From a virus: a stretch of 64,000 nucleotides of DNA. The translations under genes and the position numbers were made by a program. The stretch is taken from the IMG/VR virus record IMGVR_UViG_3300023179_000017, positions 1-64,000 of that record; one strand, 5' to 3'. This document shows positions 9,307 through 19,300 of this stretch, piece after piece. The notes below the pieces were generated by a model. The model was not told the origin of the DNA. It made no database searches and worked only from the letters and a program-made list of their open reading frames with translations. Positions within the stretch are counted from its first letter, which is position 1. Each line of letters starts with the position of its first letter.

Positions 9307-11757
9307 ATGGCTCAATTACCCATCTCAGCGTTTTTAACGGACCGGCTTGCAGCGTACGATCCAAACTTTGAACTTCGGTTTGGAACAGGCTTCGAGTCCT
9401 TATTTTTTAAACCCATTCAGTTTATTGTTCAGCCCCTTAGAGATGAGGCGAATGAGCTTTTTATTGGGCAGAGTTTTCTTAGAATTCTTCTCACAAGTGA
9501 CCCTGACGCTTTTAATGAAGATTATGTTGATGCACTAGCTAGTAATCTTTTCGTGCTCCGAAGAGAAGGTTCTGGTTCGTCGGGTACAGCAAGGGCTTAC
9601 TTCAACGCCCCTGTGGAAAGGGAGTACCCCGCTGGTGGAGCAGTCTTTACAGGTTCCAACGGTTTAACATATAGCAATCCAGATCCTTATAGCATCTCTT
9701 CAGACCAGATGGCGCTGCAATTAGATAACGGTCTGTATTATATGGATGTCCCTGTCGAGTCTTCCGACACTGGAGCCGATACCGAGCTTGAAGTTGGGCA
9801 GCTTGTTTCTTTGGCAAGCGACAACGATGTGGTTAGAGTAACTAACCCTTCTCCGATTTCTGGTGGTTTAGATAGAGAAAGTAATACCGACTTTATTGAT
9901 AGAATCCAGAACTCAATCGGGGTTCGTGACCTTGTCGCTGGAAAGGGCTTCCGAGCGATTCTTTTTGAAAACTTTGTAAACTCTCTTTCCGAAGTTCAGC
10001 CGATTGGTTTTGGCGATCCGGAGATGATGAGAGATATTTTGTACAACGCCCATGTGGGAGGAAAGGTCGATGGCTACGTAAAGACCGCGGCCATCAAAAG
10101 CGGCTCCAAAGACTTCATGGGAGTTTTGACGGACTACACACGGCAGACCTACACGAGTGCCAATATTCTTTTAGAAGGCACTAGCTGGTCTAGCGTCAAC
10201 AATCCAAATATTGATAGGTCGAACAACAAAGCCCCAATACTCAAACAAATAAAAGTTGCTACCAGCGCTACCTTTACAAGCCCGGTTGACATGTCATCTC
10301 CGATTAACTTATCGGTGAATCAGCATATTAAGATTGGCGTCGATGGGGTATTTAAAACCATTCGGGTGGCCGGCGTAAACCCAGGGGCCACCACAAGAAA
10401 CGAAATCTTTAACATCATCAACGCAGCTTTTGGAGTCAATATCGCTACTGCTGAAGGAAGTTCTTTTAAAATCACTTCTCCGTCTTCTGGTCTTACAAGC
10501 CACATCGTCATTGATAATCCAGATGTCGGTAACTCAGCTCTTCCTCAAGTCTTTAATCTTTTGACCTCGGAAGCACCTTATACTTTTAGTGGCGATGGGC
10601 CTTTGACTTTTATTGAAGGCCAAGACTACGAAGTCGATGATGAGAACGGAAAGATTAGAAGAATCATTGGTTCAGCCATCATTCCTACTTTTACAACGGG
10701 TCAGTACACTGAGAACACCGCAATTTTTACTGATTCAACTCCGAACGTATTTTTGTCTGTAAACGTAAACGACATCTTGACGATATCCAGTGGCGACAAC
10801 TCTGGCGATTATCGAATCATTCAAAAGACTAGCGATAACGTGCTTGTGTTAGATACGACGTTTGATGCTACTGAAACGGATGTGTCTTATTCTATTTCTA
10901 GAACGGGTATCAAAAGTGGCGAGATCGTGTACGTACAGTATTATTACAATCCTCTTTCTATTGATATTGGAAACAACATCATTATAGATGATTTAGGAAG
11001 AGAACGCGGCGTTCGCCCAGGTCGCGATGCGATGACGATTTCTGACTTAGCTTTTTTAAGAATCAACAGTATTGAAGAGATTGATCCGCTAACGAAAGAG
11101 CCGACAGGATTGGTGTTACAAGGCAAAGGCGGATGGGGTCGTGGTGGTTTTGGCAGTGGTGGTTTTGGTGTGGGCTCTAGTGCGGATTACAGGCTAGTCG
11201 TTAATAAACCAGAGCTTCGGTTTTCAATGTATGAAGATAGCTACATTGTTTTAAATACGGGCTATGAGGGTTTAAGTTTTAGAGTGAACTATGACTATGT
11301 GCCAGAAGTTTCTGACTTTCACACTTTTGTGCAATCTGAGAATGAACGTACATTAGATGGCGACATTTTAATTAAACATTTCATTCCAGCTTATGTGAGC
11401 GGAACAATTTATTATAAAGTAAATACGAATGATGCGACCGTTCCGACCAATGACGAGCTACTAGTTTCTTTAAAAAGTTTTATCAATAAGATGAAGTCTG
11501 GTACCTCTTTAGACTACACTGACATCATTCAGTTTATGGTGAGAACAGTAGACCCGTTTGATAGATACGGAACTTCCATCTTACCTTTTAAATTAAGTGC
11601 CACAATTTACAATACGGACGGCAGTGTCAGCACAGTCACAGGCGAGTCTGAAATTACTGTGCCCACACCAGAAGTATTTCCTAAAGTCACGAAACGGCCA
11701 CTAAGCCCAAGGATAGTGCATTGGGTAGCTGACAACATTACGCTTGTGAGGATGTAA
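9307..11757 (+). CDS. Baseplate wedge protein, J/gp6-like
   Basis: 816 residues. The N-terminal half shows the Baseplate_J pattern: a variable beta region, then GGLDRESNTDFIDRI near residue 195 and a segment with FGDPEMMRD followed by HVGGKVDGYV, all typical of J/gp6 wedge proteins. The middle (about residues 320-540) is a beta-rich insertion, including FIEGQDYEVDDENGKI and repeated Asp/Thr/Ser-rich strands that could form an extra surface domain. A Gly-rich loop (GKGGWGRGGFGSGG) is near residue 610. The C-terminal region (from about 690) holds the expected helical VSLKSFINKMK element. It joins wedges around the hub. It begins 2 bases after the gp25-like stop and its stop overlaps the next ATG. 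Confidence 0.85.
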   Translation: MAQLPISAFLTDRLAAYDPNFELRFGTGFESLFFKPIQFIVQPLRDEANELFIGQSFLRILLTSDPDAFNEDYVDALASNLFVLRREGSGSSGTARAYFNAPVEREYPAGGAVFTGSNGLTYSNPDPYSISSDQMALQLDNGLYYMDVPVESSDTGADTELEVGQLVSLASDNDVVRVTNPSPISGGLDRESNTDFIDRIQNSIGVRDLVAGKGFRAILFENFVNSLSEVQPIGFGDPEMMRDILYNAHVGGKVDGYVKTAAIKSGSKDFMGVLTDYTRQTYTSANILLEGTSWSSVNNPNIDRSNNKAPILKQIKVATSATFTSPVDMSSPINLSVNQHIKIGVDGVFKTIRVAGVNPGATTRNEIFNIINAAFGVNIATAEGSSFKITSPSSGLTSHIVIDNPDVGNSALPQVFNLLTSEAPYTFSGDGPLTFIEGQDYEVDDENGKIRRIIGSAIIPTFTTGQYTENTAIFTDSTPNVFLSVNVNDILTISSGDNSGDYRIIQKTSDNVLVLDTTFDATETDVSYSISRTGIKSGEIVYVQYYYNPLSIDIGNNIIIDDLGRERGVRPGRDAMTISDLAFLRINSIEEIDPLTKEPTGLVLQGKGGWGRGGFGSGGFGVGSSADYRLVVNKPELRFSMYEDSYIVLNTGYEGLSFRVNYDYVPEVSDFHTFVQSENERTLDGDILIKHFIPAYVSGTIYYKVNTNDATVPTNDELLVSLKSFINKMKSGTSLDYTDIIQFMVRTVDPFDRYGTSILPFKLSATIYNTDGSVSTVTGESEITVPTPEVFPKVTKRPLSPRIVHWVADNITLVRM

Positions 11758-12134
11758 TGTTTAAATCAAAGTCTCAAAGACGGAAATTTTATGCCCTTAA
11801 GGCTGAAGGGAAAATGGATCAGAAGACCATCGATGAGTGGGAATCTGAAACTCCAGACAAGCTTCCAGAGCGAATTACTAAGAAAGCTTTTTGGTTAGGC
11901 TTTGAGAAGCGCGCCACTAACTACGGTGACGGAGGTTCGTTTGTAGCAGGAGTGGGAAAGGGCCAGCTTCCGGTAGGTCAAATGAATGCTGTAGAAACTG
12001 TAGGCACTGCGGATACGAGCGAGACCATGACCAGTAAAGAGCTTTTAGATAGAGACAGAACAGCAAGAGACTTTAGCCCACATAGTATGGGACCAGAGTT
12101 TGAGGATGAGAATGGCACGCACATTAGGTACTAA
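11757..12134 (+). CDS. Small protein with SKSQRRKFYALK segment and internal GFEKRA motif
   Basis: 125 residues. The N-terminus (KSKSQRRKFYALKAEGKMD, then EWESETP.KLPER) is a short basic helical unit that I have the impression occurs in other phage proteins. At about residues 44-52 it carries AFWLGFEKRA, a copy of a motif that recurs in other small proteins of this window. The C-terminal half is acidic and Gly/Thr/Asp-rich, probably disordered. The start overlaps the J-like stop (TAATG). Function unknown; it may be a small virion or assembly factor whose GFEKRA segment is a targeting or processing signal, which is inference. Confidence 0.65.
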   Translation: MFKSKSQRRKFYALKAEGKMDQKTIDEWESETPDKLPERITKKAFWLGFEKRATNYGDGGSFVAGVGKGQLPVGQMNAVETVGTADTSETMTSKELLDRDRTARDFSPHSMGPEFEDENGTHIRY

Positions 12135-12714
12135 ACGATTAAAGAAAGCCATTCGCCACAACAAGAAAAAGAATGTGGCAAAGCAATCTTTTTTGATTAC
12201 CTATAAGAAAATGAATGGGCGAACCATTAAAAGAAAAGTAAGCCCGAACGATTTGAAGTACGGCCTTCTTTACGGGTATGATCATAAACGAAAGGACCTT
12301 AGGTCTTATAGAATGGACAGGATGGTATCTATGAAAAAAGTAGCATTTTTATCGGGCTTTCAAAAAAGAGCTATCGATATGGACACCTTGAGAAAAGCTA
12401 ATAGGGGACTTAAGCGACATATTATTAGAGGTACCCAGACCCTAACTAAAGATATGAGACTTGGACCAGTTGCAAGAAAAGCCCAAATGGGAGAAAAACT
12501 AAAATTTTGGAAGGGCTTTAAAAAACAATCAAGCCTTACACACGGGCTAGAACTAGCGGGCCTTGGAACACTGGCTGTTCCCTCCGTTCACGCTTTAAGA
12601 GATCCTAAGTCGACTCCTAAAGAGAGGCGACATGCGAAATATGAAATAGGCGGGCTTGGTATCTTGGCAGCTCCAAGTGCTGTTGCATTAGGAAAGAAAT
12701 TCCTTGGCAAGTAA
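12112..12714 (+). CDS. Composite small protein: WYL-like unit plus two GF-K tagged units
   Basis: 200 residues from ATG 12112, with GAGG six bases upstream. Residues about 25-72 resemble a WYL-type beta fold (ITYKKMNGRTIKRKVSP, then LLYGYDHKRKDLRSYRMDRM). At residue 74 there is a Met followed by KKVAFLSGFQKRA, and at residue 126 a Met followed by GEKLKFWKGFKKQ; each resembles the start of the tagged small proteins elsewhere in the window. ATG 12331 also has AGGATGG in front of it, so an internal translation start is possible. The C-terminus has two hydrophobic Gly/Ala/Pro segments (GLGTLAVPS, GLGILAAPS). The gene looks like three formerly separate small genes fused in frame. Function unknown. 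Confidence 0.6.
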   Translation: MARTLGTKRLKKAIRHNKKKNVAKQSFLITYKKMNGRTIKRKVSPNDLKYGLLYGYDHKRKDLRSYRMDRMVSMKKVAFLSGFQKRAIDMDTLRKANRGLKRHIIRGTQTLTKDMRLGPVARKAQMGEKLKFWKGFKKQSSLTHGLELAGLGTLAVPSVHALRDPKSTPKERRHAKYEIGGLGILAAPSAVALGKKFLGK

Positions 12715-14284
12715 TCACTACTTTGATTTTTTGGGCACCTTCTGGGAGCTCCTTCCTGAAGCCGACAAGGAGCGAATGGGAGAGCTCTGGCAAGGCTATG
12801 AACAAGTCTTTGCATCGGTGTATCAAAAATTTGTAGAAGCAGACTTAAATATATCTGTAAGAGACTTACAGCAATACGCCACCGAGAGATGGCTTCCTTA
12901 TACGTTTGACGAAACGACTTCGGTTGCAAAGCCAGCTATCTATACCTCAACCCAAGATTTGTATGCTGGGTGTAATCTTAGCAGTAAATTTTTAATCAAG
13001 TTTCGTATTGATGGCGGCGACCCAATAGAAGTCGACTTAAGGGGGGCGAACCCTTCTTTAACGACCTTGAATGAGATTATTTCTAAAATCAATAAAGCTG
13101 TGGGGTTTAAGTTTGCGTCAGGTATTTTTGAAAACTCGGTCCTTCAATTAGTCTCTCCGACCTCGGGTCCTTCAAGCAGCATTGATATCCTTCTTCCTTC
13201 TTCTAATGACGCCACTGAGTTTGTGTTGGGGTTACAAGAAGAAGACTTGCCGCTTCATTTACCTAAGTACCCTTTTGTGTATCGATTGCCTTACAGCAAG
13301 ATAGTAGATATCCCCTACCTTCAAGACACGGTGCGAGAAGACTCTGTAGAAGTGATTTTAAATAACGGCGCTGACTATGTGCTTGATAAGAGCGGCCTTA
13401 TTACTTTTTTGCAAGAGCCCCCAAAAAAGCCGATGTGGGCTAAGAAAACTTACTTTGATGAAGAAACGCCGTGGAACAACTTTGGCTTTTTAATGGATAT
13501 TTACGGACCTAACGAACCTACCTACCTCTCGGTGATTCAGGGCCTTTGGTTTTCGTTCTGGACAGGGCCCAAGCCAGAGAACATTAAAACTGCGCTCTAT
13601 CTTCTCTTTGGGCTTCCTGTGGCTAAAGAGGACTCGGTCGTTAGTAACGTAACCACCTCCTACATCGAAACGACTAGCCAAACAGGGCTTATTAGAAGAT
13701 TTAATTTACCCCTCAACCTAAAACCTATTGTCGCAGTAGGCCAATCGTTAAGAAGGTTTCAGCCTTTAGTTGATGGTATTGAGGTATTTGATAAAATAAA
13801 CCTACCGGGTTTCATAGCTGGGGAAATTGGCCGAACAGGTATTCAAAGATTTTTAACCGACACCGCCACCAGAGGCATAGGCGATACGGACGAAACCAAG
13901 GCCCTCTCACTACTTGAGGAGCATACCTTTTTACCCCAGATCTCGGTGGATGCCTTCATATCTCCTGATATTAATTTAGGAAATGTGAAGAACTTCTTAG
14001 ACAGTATTAAGCCGTTAAATAAGACGTTTTTGTTTCAGATCATCGTGGGCACTTTTAGAGATGAGCTGCCTTTTGGTGATCGTATTAGTTTTGATGTCTC
14101 AATTGACGTAACGCCCAATTTGGACTCGAACGAAACCACGTTTTGTTTAGAGCAAGATTTAACTGACTATGAATCCACTGAAAACGCTGGGCTTAACATG
14201 GATAGCTATGGCGTTGCCATGCAGGAAAGTATTGAAGTGGAAGTTTATCAGTCCAATGCGTTAATCGACAGCTTTGTTGCTTGA
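12704..14284 (+). CDS. Putative tail/baseplate protein, 526 aa, TTG start
   Basis: The start is taken as TTG 12704 with AGGAAAG upstream; the sequence from there (NHYFDFLGTFWELLPEADKE) reads as a normal tail-protein N-terminus, and the next ATG (12776) would cut into it. Helical N-terminal residues 1-60 are followed by a beta region and then a central aromatic part with LWFSFWTGPKPENIKTALYL and LFGLPVAKEDSVV, a pattern seen in virion proteins that follow J in large phages. The C-terminal part contains IIVGTFRDELPFGD and an acidic end. It overlaps the preceding gene by 11 bases. Position after J suggests an I-like or fibre-attachment role. Confidence 0.6.
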   Translation: MASNHYFDFLGTFWELLPEADKERMGELWQGYEQVFASVYQKFVEADLNISVRDLQQYATERWLPYTFDETTSVAKPAIYTSTQDLYAGCNLSSKFLIKFRIDGGDPIEVDLRGANPSLTTLNEIISKINKAVGFKFASGIFENSVLQLVSPTSGPSSSIDILLPSSNDATEFVLGLQEEDLPLHLPKYPFVYRLPYSKIVDIPYLQDTVREDSVEVILNNGADYVLDKSGLITFLQEPPKKPMWAKKTYFDEETPWNNFGFLMDIYGPNEPTYLSVIQGLWFSFWTGPKPENIKTALYLLFGLPVAKEDSVVSNVTTSYIETTSQTGLIRRFNLPLNLKPIVAVGQSLRRFQPLVDGIEVFDKINLPGFIAGEIGRTGIQRFLTDTATRGIGDTDETKALSLLEEHTFLPQISVDAFISPDINLGNVKNFLDSIKPLNKTFLFQIIVGTFRDELPFGDRISFDVSIDVTPNLDSNETTFCLEQDLTDYESTENAGLNMDSYGVAMQESIEVEVYQSNALIDSFVA

Positions 14285-14326
14285 TGTAACGACTGAAGCT
14301 AAAGTATTATTTAATCTGGAGAAATC

Positions 14327-14980
14327 ATGAAGGTTCGGGAGCTGTTAAAACCTCAGGGAAAAGTAGAGCTTTTTGTCACCAAGGGAAAACCAGAAATAGT
14401 TCCCGGCAAACTGGTTCAACAACATCCTATTAAAGTTTACGATTCTGCTAGCATTGATTTTTCCCACACCGAGACTCTGCATCAGGAAGTTCTTAAAAAT
14501 ATTATTTTAAATTCAGGTAAAGACCGGGTAATTGGGAGTTTAACTTCCGGCTTTTTTAAAACGATTTGTCGCATGGCGATTGGAGATAGAGGGACTTTGC
14601 CTTCTGATTCAACCGTTCCTAAAACTCCGGTTGCTACCATGACCGCTCTTTATAATGAAGTAAGAAGAGAAGACGTTGAAGTGACCGTCGTCAATATCGG
14701 CGTTCCTGGGGTGCATGAAGTAAAGTTTATTAAAACGTTTTCGGCTATTGAAATTCCTCAAACTGCTTTTTCAAATCAAGCAAAACCCGTGGTCAACGAA
14801 GTGGGGCTTGTAATGGCAGACTTGTTTGGTGGTAACCCGCTTCCAAGACCTGCCGTGTCCGCTCCTAACGCACCGAACGCTGACGAAGAAATTTTCTCCA
14901 TCCGAACGTTTAAATCCGTCCCGTTTGAAGCAGCAAACGAGATTTCTATAACCATTAGATATACAATATTTATCGAGTAA
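14327..14980 (+). CDS. Putative tail-fibre-proximal structural protein
   Basis: 217 residues, with a clear ribosome site (GGAGAAA) before ATG 14327. Landmarks are MAIGDRGTLPSD followed by VPKTP and LYNEVRRED, then a C-terminal strand series ending RTFKSVPFEAANEISITIRY. This combination resembles small beta-rich proteins that connect fibres to the baseplate in large phages, where an 'AIGD.GT...D...P...LYNEV.R' phrase is common. A Pro/Ala-rich linker lies near residues 165-185. It heads the first fibre cluster after a 42-base gap. The attachment role is inference from order and resemblance. Confidence 0.55.
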   Translation: MKVRELLKPQGKVELFVTKGKPEIVPGKLVQQHPIKVYDSASIDFSHTETLHQEVLKNIILNSGKDRVIGSLTSGFFKTICRMAIGDRGTLPSDSTVPKTPVATMTALYNEVRREDVEVTVVNIGVPGVHEVKFIKTFSAIEIPQTAFSNQAKPVVNEVGLVMADLFGGNPLPRPAVSAPNAPNADEEIFSIRTFKSVPFEAANEISITIRYTIFIE

Positions 14981-14983
14981 CCT

Positions 14984-16375
14984 ATGGCAGATCAAACAGC
15001 ATTTTTAAAATTAACCCTTCCTGCAAATGGCGAGTACCAAGATACTTGGGACCAGCCTATTAATGAGAACAACCAGAAAGTAGATGCTTGGGCTCAAGCC
15101 GTTCAAGCAGAAATCCAAGATGCTCGTTTTGGAAAAAGCTCCTTACGATTATTTTTAACCGTTGCCCACAATACGGATGGAAGTTTAAAGCCAACTACTG
15201 AAATGGTGAGCTCCAGAAACTCTTATCTCTACGGAGATGAAGACGAAGAGGGTAACGACTTAGATGTTCCACAACGTCTACTGAAATCTGATTTAGAAGT
15301 GTTTGATGCCAGAGCTGGGTACGACTCTTTGTACCAGTCTCTTGCAGCCAGAGCTTTAAATGTAAGCCAAGTTATTTCCGGAGCTAAAGATGCCAACGGC
15401 TATCCAGCTTGGATGGGATACACTGGCGTCAATGTCCATGTGGACGGTTCAGCCACTCCTCTTTGGATGATGATTAACGGCAATCTTTGCCGAGTAAGAG
15501 ATTTACAGCAAGTAGAATTAAGCGGCGTCATTCAAGCAAAGTACATCTACGCAACTTACACTAAAGGTGGGGTTGTCAGAGTGGATGGCGATGCCAGTAC
15601 CGCTCCTCCAGCTGCTAGCGCCGGAACAATTGGTTCTGATGGCAGTAAAGTTAGAATCCTTCAAGACTTGACGGTCGACTTTACAACAAAAGATATTCAA
15701 GTCGGTGACGTTCTGACTATCTTAGGAACGGGCAGTAATGCAGGCGTTTATCAAATTAAAGAAATCGCTCCTAGTGGAAACGTAAATCAACTTAAAATTT
15801 ACGGGGTATTTCCGGGTGGGGTTTCTAGTGGCCTCAACTATACGGTCTCTGATCCGCTCGGAGTTACCTTAGGGTTTGATGATGAGAAGGTAGAGTCGGC
15901 GGACAAACTTTATTTAGGTGAATCAGACTTTGACGGCTTTGGAGCCACGGCTGTCAGACCCCTTCATTTTAAAGATACGTTTGTCAGTGAATGGCGAGCC
16001 GTCGATGTCTCTTCTTCCGCCTCATTTGAAGAAATTTTTAATCATGGCCTTTATAGCGATGCGGTTGATATTAGTGTTCAAGCCTCGCAAGCAGATGATG
16101 GCAGCGCTCCGATTGAAGAGCTGTCATTAGGTTCAAGCACCAATACACTAGGCGTTGTGGTCAGTAATAACCTTGCTGTCAGCTCTGGTGTTTTAAGTGG
16201 TAACATCACAGCCTCTTTAAGTGGGTCTTTGAATCCAGATAGAGCCGTAAGAGTTCAGTGGACTAAGTATAAGGTCTTTGTGAAGAACCTTATAGCCTCA
16301 ACTTTTTATAGAGATTACACAGGGGCAGCAAGACAAAGCGGTTTTATTAGAGTGTTAGTAAAGAAAAGGGTTTAA
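14984..16375 (+). CDS. Tail fibre/appendage protein with conserved virion N-terminus
   Basis: 463 residues. The N-terminal 60 residues (LKLTLPANGEYQDTWD, then INENNQKVDAWAQAVQ and EIQDARFG) follow a pattern I know from phage appendage proteins, in which this segment attaches the protein to the baseplate. After it comes a beta-rich shaft with WMGYTGVNVHVDGSATPLWM near residues 140-165 and a DGDASTAPPAAS linker. The C-terminus is Ser/Asp/Val-rich and ends in a basic tail (FIRVLVKKRV). It begins 3 bases after the previous stop and precedes a GTG-started fibre. No enzyme motif was seen. Confidence 0.6.
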   Translation: MADQTAFLKLTLPANGEYQDTWDQPINENNQKVDAWAQAVQAEIQDARFGKSSLRLFLTVAHNTDGSLKPTTEMVSSRNSYLYGDEDEEGNDLDVPQRLLKSDLEVFDARAGYDSLYQSLAARALNVSQVISGAKDANGYPAWMGYTGVNVHVDGSATPLWMMINGNLCRVRDLQQVELSGVIQAKYIYATYTKGGVVRVDGDASTAPPAASAGTIGSDGSKVRILQDLTVDFTTKDIQVGDVLTILGTGSNAGVYQIKEIAPSGNVNQLKIYGVFPGGVSSGLNYTVSDPLGVTLGFDDEKVESADKLYLGESDFDGFGATAVRPLHFKDTFVSEWRAVDVSSSASFEEIFNHGLYSDAVDISVQASQADDGSAPIEELSLGSSTNTLGVVVSNNLAVSSGVLSGNITASLSGSLNPDRAVRVQWTKYKVFVKNLIASTFYRDYTGAARQSGFIRVLVKKRV

Positions 16376-16378
16376 TAA

Positions 16379-19300
16379 GTGGCTGTAAAGAAAGTAAACG
16401 GGTTTTCCGCTCCTTATCGAAGTGCGACCTTCCAAGCTGAAAGTAACAGCTTAGTTGGACGTAATGGCGTTATTGCCATGAGTGGAACAGTAAGCTCTTC
16501 GGGGGGTGTCGTCACCATCCCAGCTTTTACGGCGATTCAGCAGGGGCTTATCTATTCAAAAGACACAGCTACTACACTAAACATTCCGCCCACCCTGACC
16601 GCTCCTTATTATGTTACTGTCACCGCCCCAACTCCGATTAATACCGATGACTTAATTTTTAGCTTTGCACGAACCCCAAACGACATCACTAACACGGAAG
16701 TTATCTTAGGCGAGTGGGACGGGGTTGAGTGGAGAAACCTAGACAAGGTTTCAATTGATGGGACCATCCTCGATAAAGAATCCGATCACGTTAACCTTTC
16801 TTTTGTTGGTCCAAGAAGCGGTCTTATTACTTCGGTGGTCGGTGGAAACTATCGAAACACCCCAGGCTTTTTAGTTGATAAAAAGGGACACAGCACAGAG
16901 CTTAGCTCGAACGCCATTCTTCCGATTCCTCCAAACGATGTGGATTTTGAGCGTGTCGATAGAATCATTTACCGAAGGCCCAGCGACTCCGTAAACCGGA
17001 TTGGGACGAGAAGGTTTCAATTAGGATGTGCCTATACTTCAGGTGACCCAACTCTTTACGATACGGTTCTTACCTCTACCACTTTAGTTAATCAAAACCC
17101 AAAAGTTTTAGTTGATAGCATCAATAGCGCTCATATGTTCTACGCTCAAGGGTACGGAGCTAGCTTCTCCATAATGTACCAAAAGTATGCAGCGAACAGA
17201 ACAACCAATCTGGTAGCACCCCTTTCAATCGTCACGGCGACTACTCCGAACTTTAGCGTTGCTATTGATAGTAGCAATAACCTCTACGTGGTCTACATCC
17301 AAGACCAAAACGTAAAGTGGGTAAAGACAAACAATGAAGGGTTAATCCTAGCTGGGCCCATCACGATTGATAGCAGGACTACTCCTTGCGACAATCCTCA
17401 AATCGTTATCGACCCACAGAACTTTAAAACGTATATCGTTTATCAGTCTTTATTAAACCCATCAAACAACCAGCTATTTTTTACTACGAGAAGTTTGACG
17501 GGGGCTCAGATAACTCCTGATGTGCGACTTACAAATAATTCAAGTAACCTCATAAACCCCAGCATCTGTATCAATGACGACTTGATGCTCTATGTGGCTT
17601 ACGAGGACAACACTGCAGGGCAGATTTATTACACGGTTTTAAATGATGTGGGAGAAGAATTAGAAGCCCCACAAAGTATTTCAGGTAGCACTTCTAGCGA
17701 ATCGTTTGGAACGCTTTCTCATCAAGCAAGTAAGCCCACAATTCAAGTCGCAGATAACCGAGAGCTCTTTGTTATGTTCTTACAGAAAAAGAGCGCAAAC
17801 TTGACTGGGGTTTCGATTTACCATGAAGGCGCAGCCTATCAAGTAAACCTTCTTAGCCAATCAGAGAACATTTTAAATTACGCAGCTAGAGTCGATTCTC
17901 TGATGAACGATATCCACATCTCTTACGTTCAAGCCTCAAGAGTGGACTACGCGATTGTCGAAGCAGGGGCCAAAGTCCAAAACTGGCAACTTAGCACTTC
18001 AGGTGGTTTTTCAATTGCTTTAGCTAAAGATACTTGTGGAGCAAATGTCCACGTGTGGTCAAGTCCCCTTGCTGGTACTTATAGCCCAATCGGGGCTCTT
18101 CAAACGATTCGACATATTGGCCCAGTGGCGATTGCGGGAGTTTTAAATCCTCTAGTTCTTGGAGCGAATGAGTTTTCACTCTTAGTTGCTGGCCTTACTT
18201 ACACTCCGGTTGTGGGAGATCAGGTTACTATCGCTGGTTCCACTAAAGGAAATAACGGAGCGAAAGTTGTTACTAGGGTGACTTTAAAATCTATCCTAAC
18301 TCCTAACGACACTTATGTCGTTCAAGTGGATAGTAGTTTTGCAGCGGTAGAATCGCCATGTGTTGCCGTGGTCGGACAATTTGCACAGCCCAACGGCAAC
18401 TCAACAAGTTTTGTAAAGTCGGTCGCAAACACCAATGAGGCAAGAGCTCTTAGAACAGAAGAACTCTCAACCGATATAATCCTGTCTCGTTTATCGGTTC
18501 CTGGACCTATTATTTTAAATTACATTCCGATCACAGGCTTTGGAACAAACAGCGACCTCTTTGGGATGTACGGCAATATCAATGTCGATTGGTCAGCGAC
18601 CATGGCAAACGCTCTTACCATGTCGGCAGGTCTTTCTATTGTTGATTTAACGAAGAACTTAATTTACACGGTCACAGGTGGGACATTCCCCATGAATGAG
18701 GGGGATGCAATCTATGTTGTATTAAATGGGGTCAATACCACCATCTCCCCACAAGTTTGCCCGATTCAAAATCTACCCTATGACCAGCCCATTCAGGTCT
18801 TAGGCTTTGTAAAGCTTACAGAATTTAATCCCCATCTATTCTCAGTAGCTGGGATGGGTAACTTAGATGTCGGCGAAGCGATTGTGTTAGGTCAAGACTT
18901 GACCACCGTATTAAGAGCACGCCTTGGAATTACAGGGGAAAGTACCTATCAGCCATACACCTCAACCACCCAGATATCGGCTGGCGATAACTACCCCTCA
19001 GCAATTAGTAAATTAGATCAAGCCCTTTACACCATCATGACGGACCTTCCCAAAGAAGAGTACGTTTTGGTCACAGACCCCGGCGGGCAAACTGTTTTTC
19101 AAGCGCCTACAATAACTTGGAATTCCAGTAATTTAATCCAAGACGTGGAAGTTTACGTCAACGGTCTTAGACAGACCTTAGATACTGCTGGCGGAAACAA
19201 TGAGGACTTTTATAAAATATCCGATACACAGATACAATTTTCTAAAGTTATTCCCAAGAACGCTCGTGTTACATTTAGAACAGAGCGAACAGGTGGTGGG

